A stretch of 7,932 bases of DNA from Clostridia bacterium (lineage in GTDB: Bacteria; Bacillota_E; SLMV01; PUMD01). The notes beneath the pieces are model-generated. The model was not told the origin of the DNA. It saw only the letters and a list, made by a program, of their open reading frames with translations, and ran no database searches. The DNA is taken from assembly GCA_003563755.1 (NCBI GenBank), contig PWUB01000077.1:1-7932 (forward strand). Reading direction: 5' to 3'. The translations under genes and the position numbers were made by a program. This document shows, in pieces, positions 1-6,334 of this stretch (position 1 is its first letter; the number at the start of each line of letters is the position of its first letter).

Positions 1-164
1 CCGTGCAGCAGACCGCGGGCACACGACGCATCTCCGAAGAGGATGTTGAGCAGTGGCTGAGAGTGAGCATGCCCGCTCTGACAGGTCCACACGCTGGTCG
101 GCCATGGGTGAAACACGTTCTAAGAGAGATATCAAAAGCAGCCGCACAATGGGGTGCGGCATGA
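1..164 (+). CDS. C-terminal part of an excisionase-type helix-turn-helix protein (partial, 5' end outside window)
   Basis: An open frame enters from the left edge (first complete codon at base 3) and stops at TGA 162-164, giving 53 visible residues. The segment TRRISEEDVEQWLR matches the second half of the HTH_17/excisionase or MerR-like DNA-binding fold, where a wing ending in G-x-RR is followed by a helix of the form I-x-EEDVE-x-WL. The remaining 30 or so residues are a basic tail with no recognised domain. In this family such small proteins act either as recombination directionality factors or as simple transcription regulators. No integrase or attachment site is visible, so neither role can be chosen. 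The gene ends upstream of the promoter proposed for the HEAT-repeat gene, so the two need not be co-transcribed. The call rests on one short motif and an open frame with no start in view. Confidence 0.5.
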   Translation, partial: VQQTAGTRRISEEDVEQWLRVSMPALTGPHAGRPWVKHVLREISKAAAQWGAA

Positions 165-216
165 GCAACCCGGATTCACCTACCAAACCTTGACGCGGTC
201 CCGGGTGTTTCAGCCT

Positions 217-246
217 TTGCCCTACCCGGTGTTGATCGCTTACAAT
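217..246 (+). promoter_or_regulatory. Candidate sigma-70 type promoter for the HEAT-repeat gene
   Basis: TTGCCC (217-222, 4 of 6 to TTGACA) and TACAAT (241-246, 5 of 6 to TATAAT) are separated by 18 bases. Transcription would begin near 253, giving a leader of about 60 bases before the ribosome-binding site at 301-308 and TTG 316. Its position downstream of GTG 154 argues against that longer start. It is a consensus match by eye only. Confidence 0.4.
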
Positions 247-300
247 CGAGCCGAGAGCACCTTCCCCGGTTCGCCGCGGTACATGCGCACGGGGGTTCAG

Positions 301-308
301 AGAGGAAG
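301..308 (+). promoter_or_regulatory. Ribosome-binding site that decides the start of the HEAT-repeat gene
   Basis: AGAGGAAG ends 7 bases before TTG 316. No comparable purine-rich site stands in front of GTG 154. From TTG 316 the protein begins LLRAEQVKPFLSH, directly at the first HEAT-like helix. Confidence 0.5.
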
Positions 309-315
309 TGCTGCC

Positions 316-1329
316 TTGCTGCGAGCAGAACAGGTGAAGCCCTTTCTGTCCCACGGGGAAGCCCCCGTCCGGGACTACGCCGCCCGCTACCTGGCAGCAA
401 GCTTCAACCCGGACCCTTCCCTCGTACCCCTGATCCTGGGGAGCTGCGATGAGTACGGGGAGGAAAACTGCATGTTCATGCTGGGGTGTGCCGCTTCCTT
501 CGTGCAGACCGAAGTGGGGCTCCGACAGGTCCTGGGCAGGCTGGCCCGCACCACGAACCCAGGGGCACGATCGCACTACAGCGAGATGATCGCCCGCGCA
601 GACATCGACGTCCTCAGGGGAATGCTCCCCGCTATCAGGAGGTCCGGGCAGATGACGGAGGCTGCTGCCAGCAGGGTGCAGCACCGGATAGGAATGCATG
701 AGCGGAGCACGGAGGAGCTGTGGGGGGTCCTCCTTGAGCACCAGGGTGAGCCGGAAACAGGTGGGAGAAACAACTCGTCCCGGGGTGAATCCCTCGTTGA
801 GGCCCTCGCGGCCAGGGATGATCTCCCCGCGAATGAGCTGGCTCGACACCTCAAAAAGGGGAGATCCCTTCCCCCCAGCAGTGAGGTTCTCCTGGTCCGA
901 CTGGCCGGAGCAGCCCTGATCGCCGAGGCCGCGCCTTACCTGGTGGACAGGCTCCACGCAGAGCATGATCTGATATCCATCGAGGCCGGTACCTCCCTCG
1001 TCAGGCTCGGGGGAACAGAGGTCGTGGCGCTGCTACACGAGGGTTTCGTGGACGGAGAGCCCCGCTTCAAGCACCACTCCGCGTCCGTCCTCGGTGATAT
1101 CAAGCTGCCGCAGAGCGAGAGGGTCCTCCTGGACCTTCTGAGGAGGGAACACCAACCGGAGGTAAAGATCTCCCTGGCCTCGAGTCTGTGCCTCCTGGGC
1201 AGCGTGTTCGGGCTGCCCCACGCGGTCAGCGCCTTTTTGAGGGCGGCTCCCAGGCACCGTACCCAGGAGATGAGTCAGCTTCTCTACGCCACCTCCAGGG
1301 TTCTCGGGGTGGACCCGCCTGAGATCTGA
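316..1329 (+). CDS. HEAT-repeat protein of unknown function
   Basis: From TTG 316 the protein is 337 residues; the frame is open back to GTG 154, which would give 391. I prefer 316 because it has a ribosome-binding site at 301-308, a candidate promoter at 217-246 and a sequence that starts in a helical repeat. The 54 extra residues of the longer form are proline-rich and show no domain. Paired amphipathic helices of HEAT type run through the protein. They are clearest near the N-terminus (LLRAEQVKPFLSH, then VRDYAARYLAAS) and in the last 140 residues (LVRLAGAALIAEAAPYLVD, IEAGTSLVRLGG, KHHSASVLGDI, VKISLASSLCLLGS). A charged, less regular stretch separates the two blocks. There is no signal peptide or membrane segment, so it should be cytoplasmic. 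HEAT solenoids usually serve as binding scaffolds. No catalytic residues are evident and the partner is unknown. The fold assignment is fairly firm; the function is not known. Confidence 0.75.
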   Translation: MLRAEQVKPFLSHGEAPVRDYAARYLAASFNPDPSLVPLILGSCDEYGEENCMFMLGCAASFVQTEVGLRQVLGRLARTTNPGARSHYSEMIARADIDVLRGMLPAIRRSGQMTEAAASRVQHRIGMHERSTEELWGVLLEHQGEPETGGRNNSSRGESLVEALAARDDLPANELARHLKKGRSLPPSSEVLLVRLAGAALIAEAAPYLVDRLHAEHDLISIEAGTSLVRLGGTEVVALLHEGFVDGEPRFKHHSASVLGDIKLPQSERVLLDLLRREHQPEVKISLASSLCLLGSVFGLPHAVSAFLRAAPRHRTQEMSQLLYATSRVLGVDPPEI

Positions 1330-1411
1330 CTTCGCCGACCGGGGAGATCCTGGCCCTGCATTTACTGCCCAGCGATTATCCGTGATCCGTGGGCCGCCGG
1401 AGTAGCTCCTC

Positions 1412-1893
1412 TCACCCCCCGACATCGTGGGCCGCAACCTCCAGGGGCGCCTCTGCCAGGACATCCTTTGACCGTGGAGCTTCCAGCTGGACCCGGTACT
1501 CGCCGGGCTCCAGGTCCCTGGGAACGGGGAGAAAGGCATGCCCGCCCGCGGGTGCATTCGCATCTCTTACTCGGCGTCTCCCTCCTGCAGCCATCGCCAG
1601 GTGGTAGCCCTGAATCACCGCAGTGAGATGTGCTCCGGCGAGCCCGAGGAGAACACATCGTGCGCCAGGCCTGGGGCCAGTCCAGGGTGGGTCGCCCTGA
1701 AGATGGAGCCAGGAAACTCGTTGAGATGACAGGACCCCCGCGAACCCGACGGAACGAGAATCCAGGGACTGCTGCATCCCCCGCGGCAGGGCACGGGCAT
1801 CGCCGATGCAAGTCGATGTTTCGATTCCTGAAGGACCCGGCCTCCACAGGTAGAAAGAGAGTAGCACGACCGAAGCACCACGAATGATGGCAT
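1412..1893 (-). pseudogene. Possible decayed gene for a small secreted beta-sandwich-like protein
   Basis: No intact gene fills the roughly 710 bases between the HEAT-repeat gene and the transporter, but the minus strand has coding-like segments in two frames. At about 1844-1888 there is a short hydrophobic run, IIRGASVVLLSFYLW, like a signal peptide core. At 1618-1716, in another frame, is FPGSIFRATHPGLAPG, ending in SGSPEH just before a stop. Back in the first frame, upstream of a TGA at 1412-1414, are LTAVIQGYHLAMAAGG and, at 1415-1537, LPVPRDLEPGEYRVQLEAP with GC-rich third positions. Joining SGSPEH to LTAVIQGYHL with one frameshift gives a plausible continuous domain. The xxPGEYxVxxEA pattern recalls the beta-sandwich that precedes M23 peptidase domains in some cell-wall hydrolases, but no M23 domain follows. 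All of this is reading by eye, and the segments could be chance shadows in GC-rich DNA. No other gene or RNA is apparent from 1330 to 2041. Confidence 0.3.
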
Positions 1894-2041
1894 GTTCGCA
1901 CGCGTGATATCCGCCCGGGTGCAGCCGGTGCATCCATGACCTGCACCGCCCTCGGGGGACCTGTTCTCCGGCCTGCATTGCCGATGCTCTTTTCGGCCGG
2001 GACCGGGCCAATGATGCAGCTAAAGGGGTGTAGGTGTCAGC

Positions 2042-3292
2042 ATGGATACGGACGTCGACGAAGGACCATCCCTCGCTGCCCTGGCGAGGCGAGCACGAAA
2101 CGTGATGTTTGCGGCCCACGCGCTGCAGCACTTACTGACTCTCTCGTTGCCGCCCGTGCTTCTCTTCATTCACTCAGAACTCGATCTCAGCTGGACACAG
2201 CTGGGAATCATCATCGCAGTTGCGAGCATCACCGGCGGGCTGGCCCAGTTCCCCTCGGGCCTACTGGTTGACCGGTTCGGGGTCAAGCGCGTGCTCGCCG
2301 CCGGTTTCCTGTTCACCCTCACCGGGCTCTTTCTGTTCTCCCGTTCATCAACCATGTTCATGTTCATCGTGTCCCAGGTCATCCTGGGCCTGGGCAACTC
2401 GACCTTCCACCCGGCCAGCTTCGCCGAGACGTCCCGGGCGGGGGCTCACTCCGGCCGCCTGAGCATGGTCCTGGCGCTGCACAGCATAGGGGGAAACGTC
2501 GGTACCGCTGCGGCATACTCGGTGGCGGCAGTTCTCGCCACGTACCTCGGGTGGCGGGGGGCCCTGCAGGTCCTGGTCGGCCTGGGATCGGTCCTTGCCG
2601 CCTGGTTCTTCCTCTCGTACCGGGAGATGCCCGATGCTGACCCCGCGTCGGCAGAAATGCAGCCCGAGGAGGACGGTGAGCAACTCCCGGAAAAACGAGG
2701 ACGGCGGCGGCCAGCCCTGGCCCTGTGGCTGCCGGTGGTGGTCATCTCCACCGCAGGTTTCCTGTCAGGGAGCTTCGGCAGCGGGTTCAGCGCCTTCTTA
2801 CCTACCCTGCTGGCATCACTGCAGCAGGCGACGCCCGCTGTGGCGGGAATACTGTCGACGATCATGCTGCTTTCGGGCTCCGGGGGTTCCTTCGTCGGCG
2901 GGCTCGCCGGCGACCGGTATGATCGGGCCCTCGTCATCCTCGTATCCGCGGTGACCACGGTGTCGCTGATCGGCGTGTTGCTCGGGGTCAAGCTTGATGT
3001 GCTTCCGTTGATTCTTCTGCTCATCGGCCTGGGATTCTGCCAGTCCCTCGCCCGGCCCTGCATTAATGCCCTGACTTCGGGCGTGTCTCCCGAGGGCAGG
3101 ACCGGGAGCGTATTCGGCCTGGTGTTCGGCATCAGGTCCCTGGGAGGGTCGATATCAGCCCCAGTAGTAGGATTCCTGGCGGATCAGTATTCTCTCCAGG
3201 TGGGCGTGGCGGTCATCAGCGTGTTCTTTTTGGCCTTCGGCCTGTTGATCTTCAGCTTCCGCAAGGTGATCCAGGCACCCGATCCCAGTTGA
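2042..3292 (+). CDS. Major facilitator superfamily transporter, Fsr-like
   Basis: This is a 416-residue integral membrane protein with the usual length and about 12 hydrophobic segments of an MFS permease. A charged cytoplasmic loop (about 195-224, rich in E, D, K and R) lies between the two six-helix halves. Motif A after helix 2 is clear at about 73-83 (GLLVDRFGVKR), with a weaker repeat in the second half (GLAGDRYDR, about 287-295). The GNSTFHPASF stretch (118-127) and the following HSIGGNVGTA (147-156) resemble the G-x-FHP and GGNVG signatures of the fosmidomycin-resistance (Fsr) and related efflux groups. Export of a small molecule is therefore the likely role, though the substrate cannot be read from the sequence. 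The ATG has AGGTG at 2032-2036, 5 bases upstream. There is no neighbouring regulator or biosynthetic gene on the same strand to suggest a substrate. A GC-rich hairpin lies 14 bases after the stop codon, suggesting single-gene transcription. Confidence 0.88.
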   Translation: MDTDVDEGPSLAALARRARNVMFAAHALQHLLTLSLPPVLLFIHSELDLSWTQLGIIIAVASITGGLAQFPSGLLVDRFGVKRVLAAGFLFTLTGLFLFSRSSTMFMFIVSQVILGLGNSTFHPASFAETSRAGAHSGRLSMVLALHSIGGNVGTAAAYSVAAVLATYLGWRGALQVLVGLGSVLAAWFFLSYREMPDADPASAEMQPEEDGEQLPEKRGRRRPALALWLPVVVISTAGFLSGSFGSGFSAFLPTLLASLQQATPAVAGILSTIMLLSGSGGSFVGGLAGDRYDRALVILVSAVTTVSLIGVLLGVKLDVLPLILLLIGLGFCQSLARPCINALTSGVSPEGRTGSVFGLVFGIRSLGGSISAPVVGFLADQYSLQVGVAVISVFFLAFGLLIFSFRKVIQAPDPS

Positions 3293-3306
3293 TGGCCCTG
3301 GGGCAG

Positions 3307-3333
3307 CGCCCGCAGAAGGGCTGCACGCGGGCG
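3307..3333 (+). terminator. GC hairpin after the transporter gene
   Basis: CGCCCGC (3307-3313) and GCGGGCG (3327-3333) form a perfect 7-bp stem with a 13-base loop, beginning 14 bases past the transporter stop. No run of T follows, so it is not a classical intrinsic terminator. It may aid termination or protect the 3' end of the mRNA. Confidence 0.35.
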
Positions 3334-3507
3334 GTGAGGCGACCTGGACTATTCTTCCTCCAGGCCCTCCCCCGGACATGCCTGCTGTATGGGGATACCC
3401 GGAGGTACGTGGATAGAGACTGACTGCGAACAGGCACCACCAATGCTCGCTGCATGTTTGCAATCCGTTGATCCCCTCTGACCCGACTGACTAGCGCGGC
3501 AGCCCAC

Positions 3508-3561
3508 TTGACAGGAGCGTGCTCGCGTCACAGTTGTCATACAGGGGTGACAGATATGACA
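3508..3561 (+). promoter_or_regulatory. Candidate promoter/operator of the toxin-antitoxin pair with repeated TGACA half-sites
   Basis: TTGACA at 3508-3513 is a perfect -35 hexamer, although I see no good -10 at normal spacing. TGACA occurs directly at 3509-3513, 3548-3552 and 3557-3561, and inverted as TGTCA at 3535-3539. The longest symmetric pair is TGTCATA (3535-3541) with TATGACA (3555-3561). The last copy includes the ATG at 3556, and the ribosome-binding site AGGGG (3543-3547) lies between the arms. Ribbon-helix-helix antitoxins commonly bind short repeats of this kind to repress their own operon. Binding here is inferred. Confidence 0.4.
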
Positions 3562-3978
3562 CGACGGATCAGCGTCAGGCTGACCGAGGACCAGGCGGAA
3601 CACCTCGAGTACGAGAGCCTGCGGCGAAAACAGAATAAGTCCGACGTCGTACGGGAGATGCTGGAGGAATCCATAAGGACGCGCAGGTGTCCGGGCATCA
3701 CCTTCATCGACTCTCCGTCGGGCCGCCAGGCCACGGTGGCAGGGACAGGACTGGCCGTGTGGGAGATAGTCCGCCTGGATCGGGAGGTAGAGGGATGCAC
3801 CGGCAAGATCCTCGAGGTTTTTCCCCAGCTCTCGGAGCGGGACCTGCGTAACGTCCGGGCATACGCATCCCTGTATCCCGACGAGATGGACAAAGCCGTA
3901 CGGGAAGCGGATGCCCTGGATGAGGCGGGCGCCAGGAATCGCTATCCCTACCTGTTCCCGCCGCGGGAGATCCCGTGA
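3556..3978 (+). CDS. Antitoxin: ribbon-helix-helix domain fused to DUF433
   Basis: The 140-residue protein starts at ATG 3556, with AGGGG 8 bases upstream. The frame is open further upstream to 3508, but those extra residues are not domain-like. Residues 3-42 look like a ribbon-helix-helix DNA-binding domain: a short strand RRISVRLTEDQ, a helix AEHLEYESLRR, and then NKSDVVREMLEESI. Residues 48-115 match DUF433: G-T-G-L-AVWEIV, a helix with ILEVFPQLSERDLRNVRAY, then YPDEMDKAV. DUF433 proteins are usual antitoxin partners of DUF5615 PIN-like proteins, and such a gene follows with a GTGA overlap. The N-terminal domain would bind the operator and the C-terminal part would bind and neutralise the toxin. 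Many DUF433 proteins carry no separate DNA-binding domain or use a helix-turn-helix, so the RHH fusion is worth noting. The pairing is well supported. The toxin-antitoxin activity is inferred from family knowledge. Confidence 0.82.
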   Translation: MTRRISVRLTEDQAEHLEYESLRRKQNKSDVVREMLEESIRTRRCPGITFIDSPSGRQATVAGTGLAVWEIVRLDREVEGCTGKILEVFPQLSERDLRNVRAYASLYPDEMDKAVREADALDEAGARNRYPYLFPPREIP

Positions 3979-4331
3979 GTCCCCGGTGGTACCTGGACGA
4001 AAACATCAGCCACCGCGTCGCGCGGGTACTGCGGGATGACTTCTCGGTGGATGCCGTCGCCTCCCACGAGGCGGGCATGAACGGCTCGACGGATGATCAG
4101 CAGATGCTGCATGCGGTGACGACGGGGCGGATCTTGGTCACCTACAACCCACGGGACTTTCTGCCCCTCGCTTCCCTGTGGTGGCAGATGCAGCGGGACT
4201 TCCCCGGGATCGCCCTGCTGTCACCCAGGAGCGTTCCCCAGCACCACATCGGCTCCCAGGCGAGGGCGGTAGCTCTTGCAGACCGGGAGCCGTGGCCGGT
4301 GAACATCGTGGATTTCCTGCGGGCAGAATGA
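3975..4331 (+). CDS. DUF5615 PIN-like protein, putative ribonuclease toxin
   Basis: The protein has 118 residues, the usual size for the family. The GTG start shares four bases (GTGA) with the antitoxin stop and has GGGAG at 3965-3969, so translation is probably coupled. Family motifs appear in order: YLDENIS (6-12) with acidic D8 and E9, STDDQQML (38-45) with D40 and D41, and ILVTYNPRDF (53-62) with D61. These correspond to the conserved acidic positions of the PIN-like fold, which bind metal for RNA cleavage in active members. The C-terminal part (GIALLSP, IGSQARAVALAD, VNIVDFLRAE) also fits the DUF5615 pattern. No key acidic residue seems to be missing, so I expect an active nuclease held in check by the upstream protein. 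The RNA target is unknown. The gene ends 39 bases before the convergent glycosyltransferase-like gene, within an inverted repeat. Confidence 0.85.
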   Translation: MSPRWYLDENISHRVARVLRDDFSVDAVASHEAGMNGSTDDQQMLHAVTTGRILVTYNPRDFLPLASLWWQMQRDFPGIALLSPRSVPQHHIGSQARAVALADREPWPVNIVDFLRAE

Positions 4332-4388
4332 GATGGGAACTCGCCTCCAGCCTGCCGGTACGGCCTGCCCTCAGTCGATTCCCATCTC
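4330..4388. terminator. Inverted repeat between convergent genes, possible bidirectional terminator
   Basis: GAGATGGGAA (4330-4339) is the exact reverse complement of TTCCCATCTC (4379-4388). The stem extends by TCG/CGA across a single bulged C. A smaller hairpin GCCG-GTA-CGGC lies in the loop at 4354-4364. The left arm overlaps the toxin stop codon and the right arm encodes the last residues (MGID) of the opposing gene. No T-run is present on either side, so intrinsic termination is uncertain. Confidence 0.4.
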
Positions 4389-5354
4389 CTCCAGGAACCG
4401 CCCGACCACCCGGGACTTGTCGTAGCCGGTGATAGAGTACTCCCGCACGGGTGCCTCCTCCACCAGGGATATGATCTCCTCGATATCGTACGGAGTGTAC
4501 AGATTATCCTGGTGGATGAACTCCGGAAAACACATGGCATCCGGTGCCACGGGCACCGCCCCCATGTACACGGCTTCGATCAGTGAAGAGGGCAGCATGT
4601 CGGCTATGGAGGTGGTCACCACCACCGCTGCCGAGGCCAGGCGCTCGTGGTAGGTGTCCTTGTCCGGGTTGTGAACGAGCTCGAGCCCGACCCTCTCCGC
4701 GATCTTTAGGAGCTGCCGCGTGGAAACGCTCCACCTGGAAAGGGCCGCGGCCGGGGTTCCCGAAAAGTGCTGAACCCGGTAGCCCCTCTCGACGAGACGC
4801 CTGGCCACCTCCACTTCGATGATGTGCAGCTTCTCCAGGGCGAAGCGCTGGTTGAACACCACCAGCTCCGGATCCCGGGGAACCTCGACGTACCTGTCGT
4901 ACACCCGGTAGTCGAAGGGGAAACCCGTTACCACGACCCTGCTCGCCAGCTCAGGGTATGCCCGGCACAGGCACTCCCTGCACCACTGGGAGTTGACGAA
5001 TATACCGTCGTACAGGGAAAGCCTCTCCCGTTCCCGCAGCCCCTCAGCAGCCTCCATCAACACCGCGGGCTCAAACGGCATGGCTGTGAGCCCGACCACC
5101 AGCCCGTACTTCCGTCCCGGCATATCCCGAATGAGCTCGATGAGGGGACTCTGGGCCCAGGATATGAACCAGGAATCGGAGGGGCGGCTCCGGACCCGGA
5201 GCACGGGCCCCAGGGCCAGGCCGTCGGCGTACCAGTCGTACGGAGGCAGCTCGCGGAATGAAACACCCCGCCTGACCAGTTCACTCCTGACGGCCGCCGT
5301 GAAGCTGCCCGTCCAGTTGCCCTCGGAGTCGTTCAGTCCCATGAAATACAGCAT
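4371..5354 (-). CDS. GT-B glycosyltransferase-like protein, second of a tandem pair
   Basis: The 327-residue protein is paralogous over its whole length to the gene just upstream. No signal peptide or membrane segment is seen. The N-terminal half contains MLYFMGLNDSEG, FEPAVLMEA (94-102) and GIFVNSQW (117-124), followed by RVVVTGFPF (139-147), consistent with the N-terminal Rossmann-like domain of a GT-B enzyme. The C-terminal half has VVFNQRFALEKLHIIEV (165-181), where R170 and K175 have the R-x4-K spacing of the diphosphate-binding pair in GT4-type retaining enzymes. D252-x7-E260 stands where those enzymes have E-x7-E, leading into GAVPVAPDAMCFPE. These features suggest transfer of a sugar from a nucleotide donor; acceptor and sugar are unknown. 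ATG 5354 overlaps the upstream stop as TGATG and has GGGGGT 6 bases upstream, so the two genes are probably co-translated. I do not recognise a named family. Confidence 0.75.
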   Translation of the reverse strand: MLYFMGLNDSEGNWTGSFTAAVRSELVRRGVSFRELPPYDWYADGLALGPVLRVRSRPSDSWFISWAQSPLIELIRDMPGRKYGLVVGLTAMPFEPAVLMEAAEGLRERERLSLYDGIFVNSQWCRECLCRAYPELASRVVVTGFPFDYRVYDRYVEVPRDPELVVFNQRFALEKLHIIEVEVARRLVERGYRVQHFSGTPAAALSRWSVSTRQLLKIAERVGLELVHNPDKDTYHERLASAAVVVTTSIADMLPSSLIEAVYMGAVPVAPDAMCFPEFIHQDNLYTPYDIEEIISLVEEAPVREYSITGYDKSRVVGRFLEEMGID

Positions 5355-6322
5355 CAGAGCACCCCCATGGTCACCAGGTATGTATGGACCACTCGCGAAG
5401 GCAGATAGCGGCGAATGTCGGCCGTAGACGCGGGGGGTTCAGCGACCCGCTTGATGATCGCATCGATGTTGTACGGGGGGTACCGGTTGGCAGGAGGTAC
5501 GTACTCGGGGAACGGACCCCAGTCCGGAACTATGGGGATCACCCCCAGGGCGGCCGCCTCAAGGGTAGCCACCGACAGGGTGTCCGCCAGGGGCGTGGTG
5601 ATCATGATCCCGGCACCGGCCAGGTGGCGGTAGTATTCGGCCTTGGTCGCACTGATCACGAACCTGAGGCCGCGCCTGTACCCTTCTCTCATCAACACCC
5701 TGCGCTGGCGGTAGCGCATGTTCCGCCTGAAAGCCTCCTGAGATATCAGGTGAGCAGTCTTATACCCCATGTGGTTCAGCATCTCGGCGATGTGCACCTC
5801 GAGGATGTGCAGTTTATCCAGGGCAAAGCGCTGGTTGAAGACAACCAGCCGGCGCCGTCTCTCCCCCGCACGGTACCGCTGGAGACTGTAGACATTGAAG
5901 GGAAAGCCGCTGACGACGACCTCGCAGCCGAGATCGGGATAGGCTGTCTCGATGAGTCCCTTCGCCCACCGTGAGTTGACGAAGACGGCGTCGAACCGGT
6001 TCAGGGCCTCTTCTTCGTTGAGGGAATATCCTTCGAGCACCGCCGGTTCGTACAGGGAGGCCTCGAGGCCGTGGACGTGGGCGTACCTGCGCCCCTTCTT
6101 GGAAGCTACATGCTCACCGATGGGGTTGTGAGCGTAGGAGAAGAGCCAGGTGTCATCGTCCTCCGAGCTGATGCCCTCAATGCGTTCCCTCGCCGCCTCG
6201 GGGTCCGCCAGGGGGATCTCTCCGAAGCTGACGGACCAGGTGCGGAGCTGGGACCGGACGACAGAGTTGTACATTCCGAAGTAGCTGCCCTCGGTTTCGG
6301 GTTCCGTGAGGAAGTAGAGCAC
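5354..6322 (-). CDS. GT-B glycosyltransferase-like protein, first of a tandem pair
   Basis: The preferred start is GTG 6322, giving 322 residues. It has a near-perfect GGAGGT site 6 bases upstream, and its first residues (VLYFLTEPETEG) align with the start of the paralog. A longer form from 6367 would add 15 arginine- and proline-rich residues and would swallow the ribosome-binding site. Shared blocks are YEPAVLEGYS (91-100), DAVFVNSRW (111-119), AYPDL (127-131), VVVSGFPF (135-142) and VVFNQRFALDKLHILEV (160-176). R165 and K170 show R-x4-K spacing, and D247-x7-E255 is followed by GVIPIVPDWGPFPE. These match the donor-binding half of retaining GT-B enzymes, with aspartate in place of the usual first glutamate. 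The paralogs differ most at 40-60 and 193-225, possible acceptor regions. Two related enzymes side by side could add successive sugars or form a heterodimer; this is inference. A candidate promoter lies at 6397-6426. Confidence 0.75.
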   Translation of the reverse strand: MLYFLTEPETEGSYFGMYNSVVRSQLRTWSVSFGEIPLADPEAARERIEGISSEDDDTWLFSYAHNPIGEHVASKKGRRYAHVHGLEASLYEPAVLEGYSLNEEEALNRFDAVFVNSRWAKGLIETAYPDLGCEVVVSGFPFNVYSLQRYRAGERRRRLVVFNQRFALDKLHILEVHIAEMLNHMGYKTAHLISQEAFRRNMRYRQRRVLMREGYRRGLRFVISATKAEYYRHLAGAGIMITTPLADTLSVATLEAAALGVIPIVPDWGPFPEYVPPANRYPPYNIDAIIKRVAEPPASTADIRRYLPSRVVHTYLVTMGVL

Positions 6323-6328
6323 CCGGCC

Positions 6329-6334
6329 ACCTCC
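6329..6334 (-). promoter_or_regulatory. Ribosome-binding site that decides the start of the first glycosyltransferase-like gene
   Basis: On the minus strand GGAGGT (6334 to 6329) ends 6 bases before GTG 6322. It supports 6322 over the upstream in-frame ATG at 6367, which has no comparable site. Confidence 0.6.

Noticed and set aside
1033..1563. A 176-codon minus-strand open frame reaching from the gap into the HEAT-repeat gene
   Set aside because: Most of it is antisense to the HEAT-repeat gene and reads as low-complexity shadow sequence. Only the gap portion may carry gene remnants, and the better segments there are in other frames.
2446..3132. A 228-codon minus-strand open frame opposite the transporter
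   Set aside because: It mirrors the transporter gene, whose product has clear MFS motifs. The antisense product is rich in R, S, T and P with no domain, as expected from GC-rich shadow frames.
3418..3492. GACTGACT repeated at 3418-3425 and 3485-3492 upstream of the antitoxin
   Set aside because: An 8-base direct repeat with no symmetry and no link to promoter elements is easily due to chance.
4767..5261. A 164-codon plus-strand open frame opposite the second glycosyltransferase-like gene
   Set aside because: It is antisense to a gene with a conserved paralog. The product is rich in H, P, G and V, typical of a reverse-frame shadow.
5384..5974. A 196-codon plus-strand open frame opposite the first glycosyltransferase-like gene
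   Set aside because: Same reason: the minus-strand product is conserved with its neighbour and has a strong ribosome-binding site, while the plus-strand product shows no domain.
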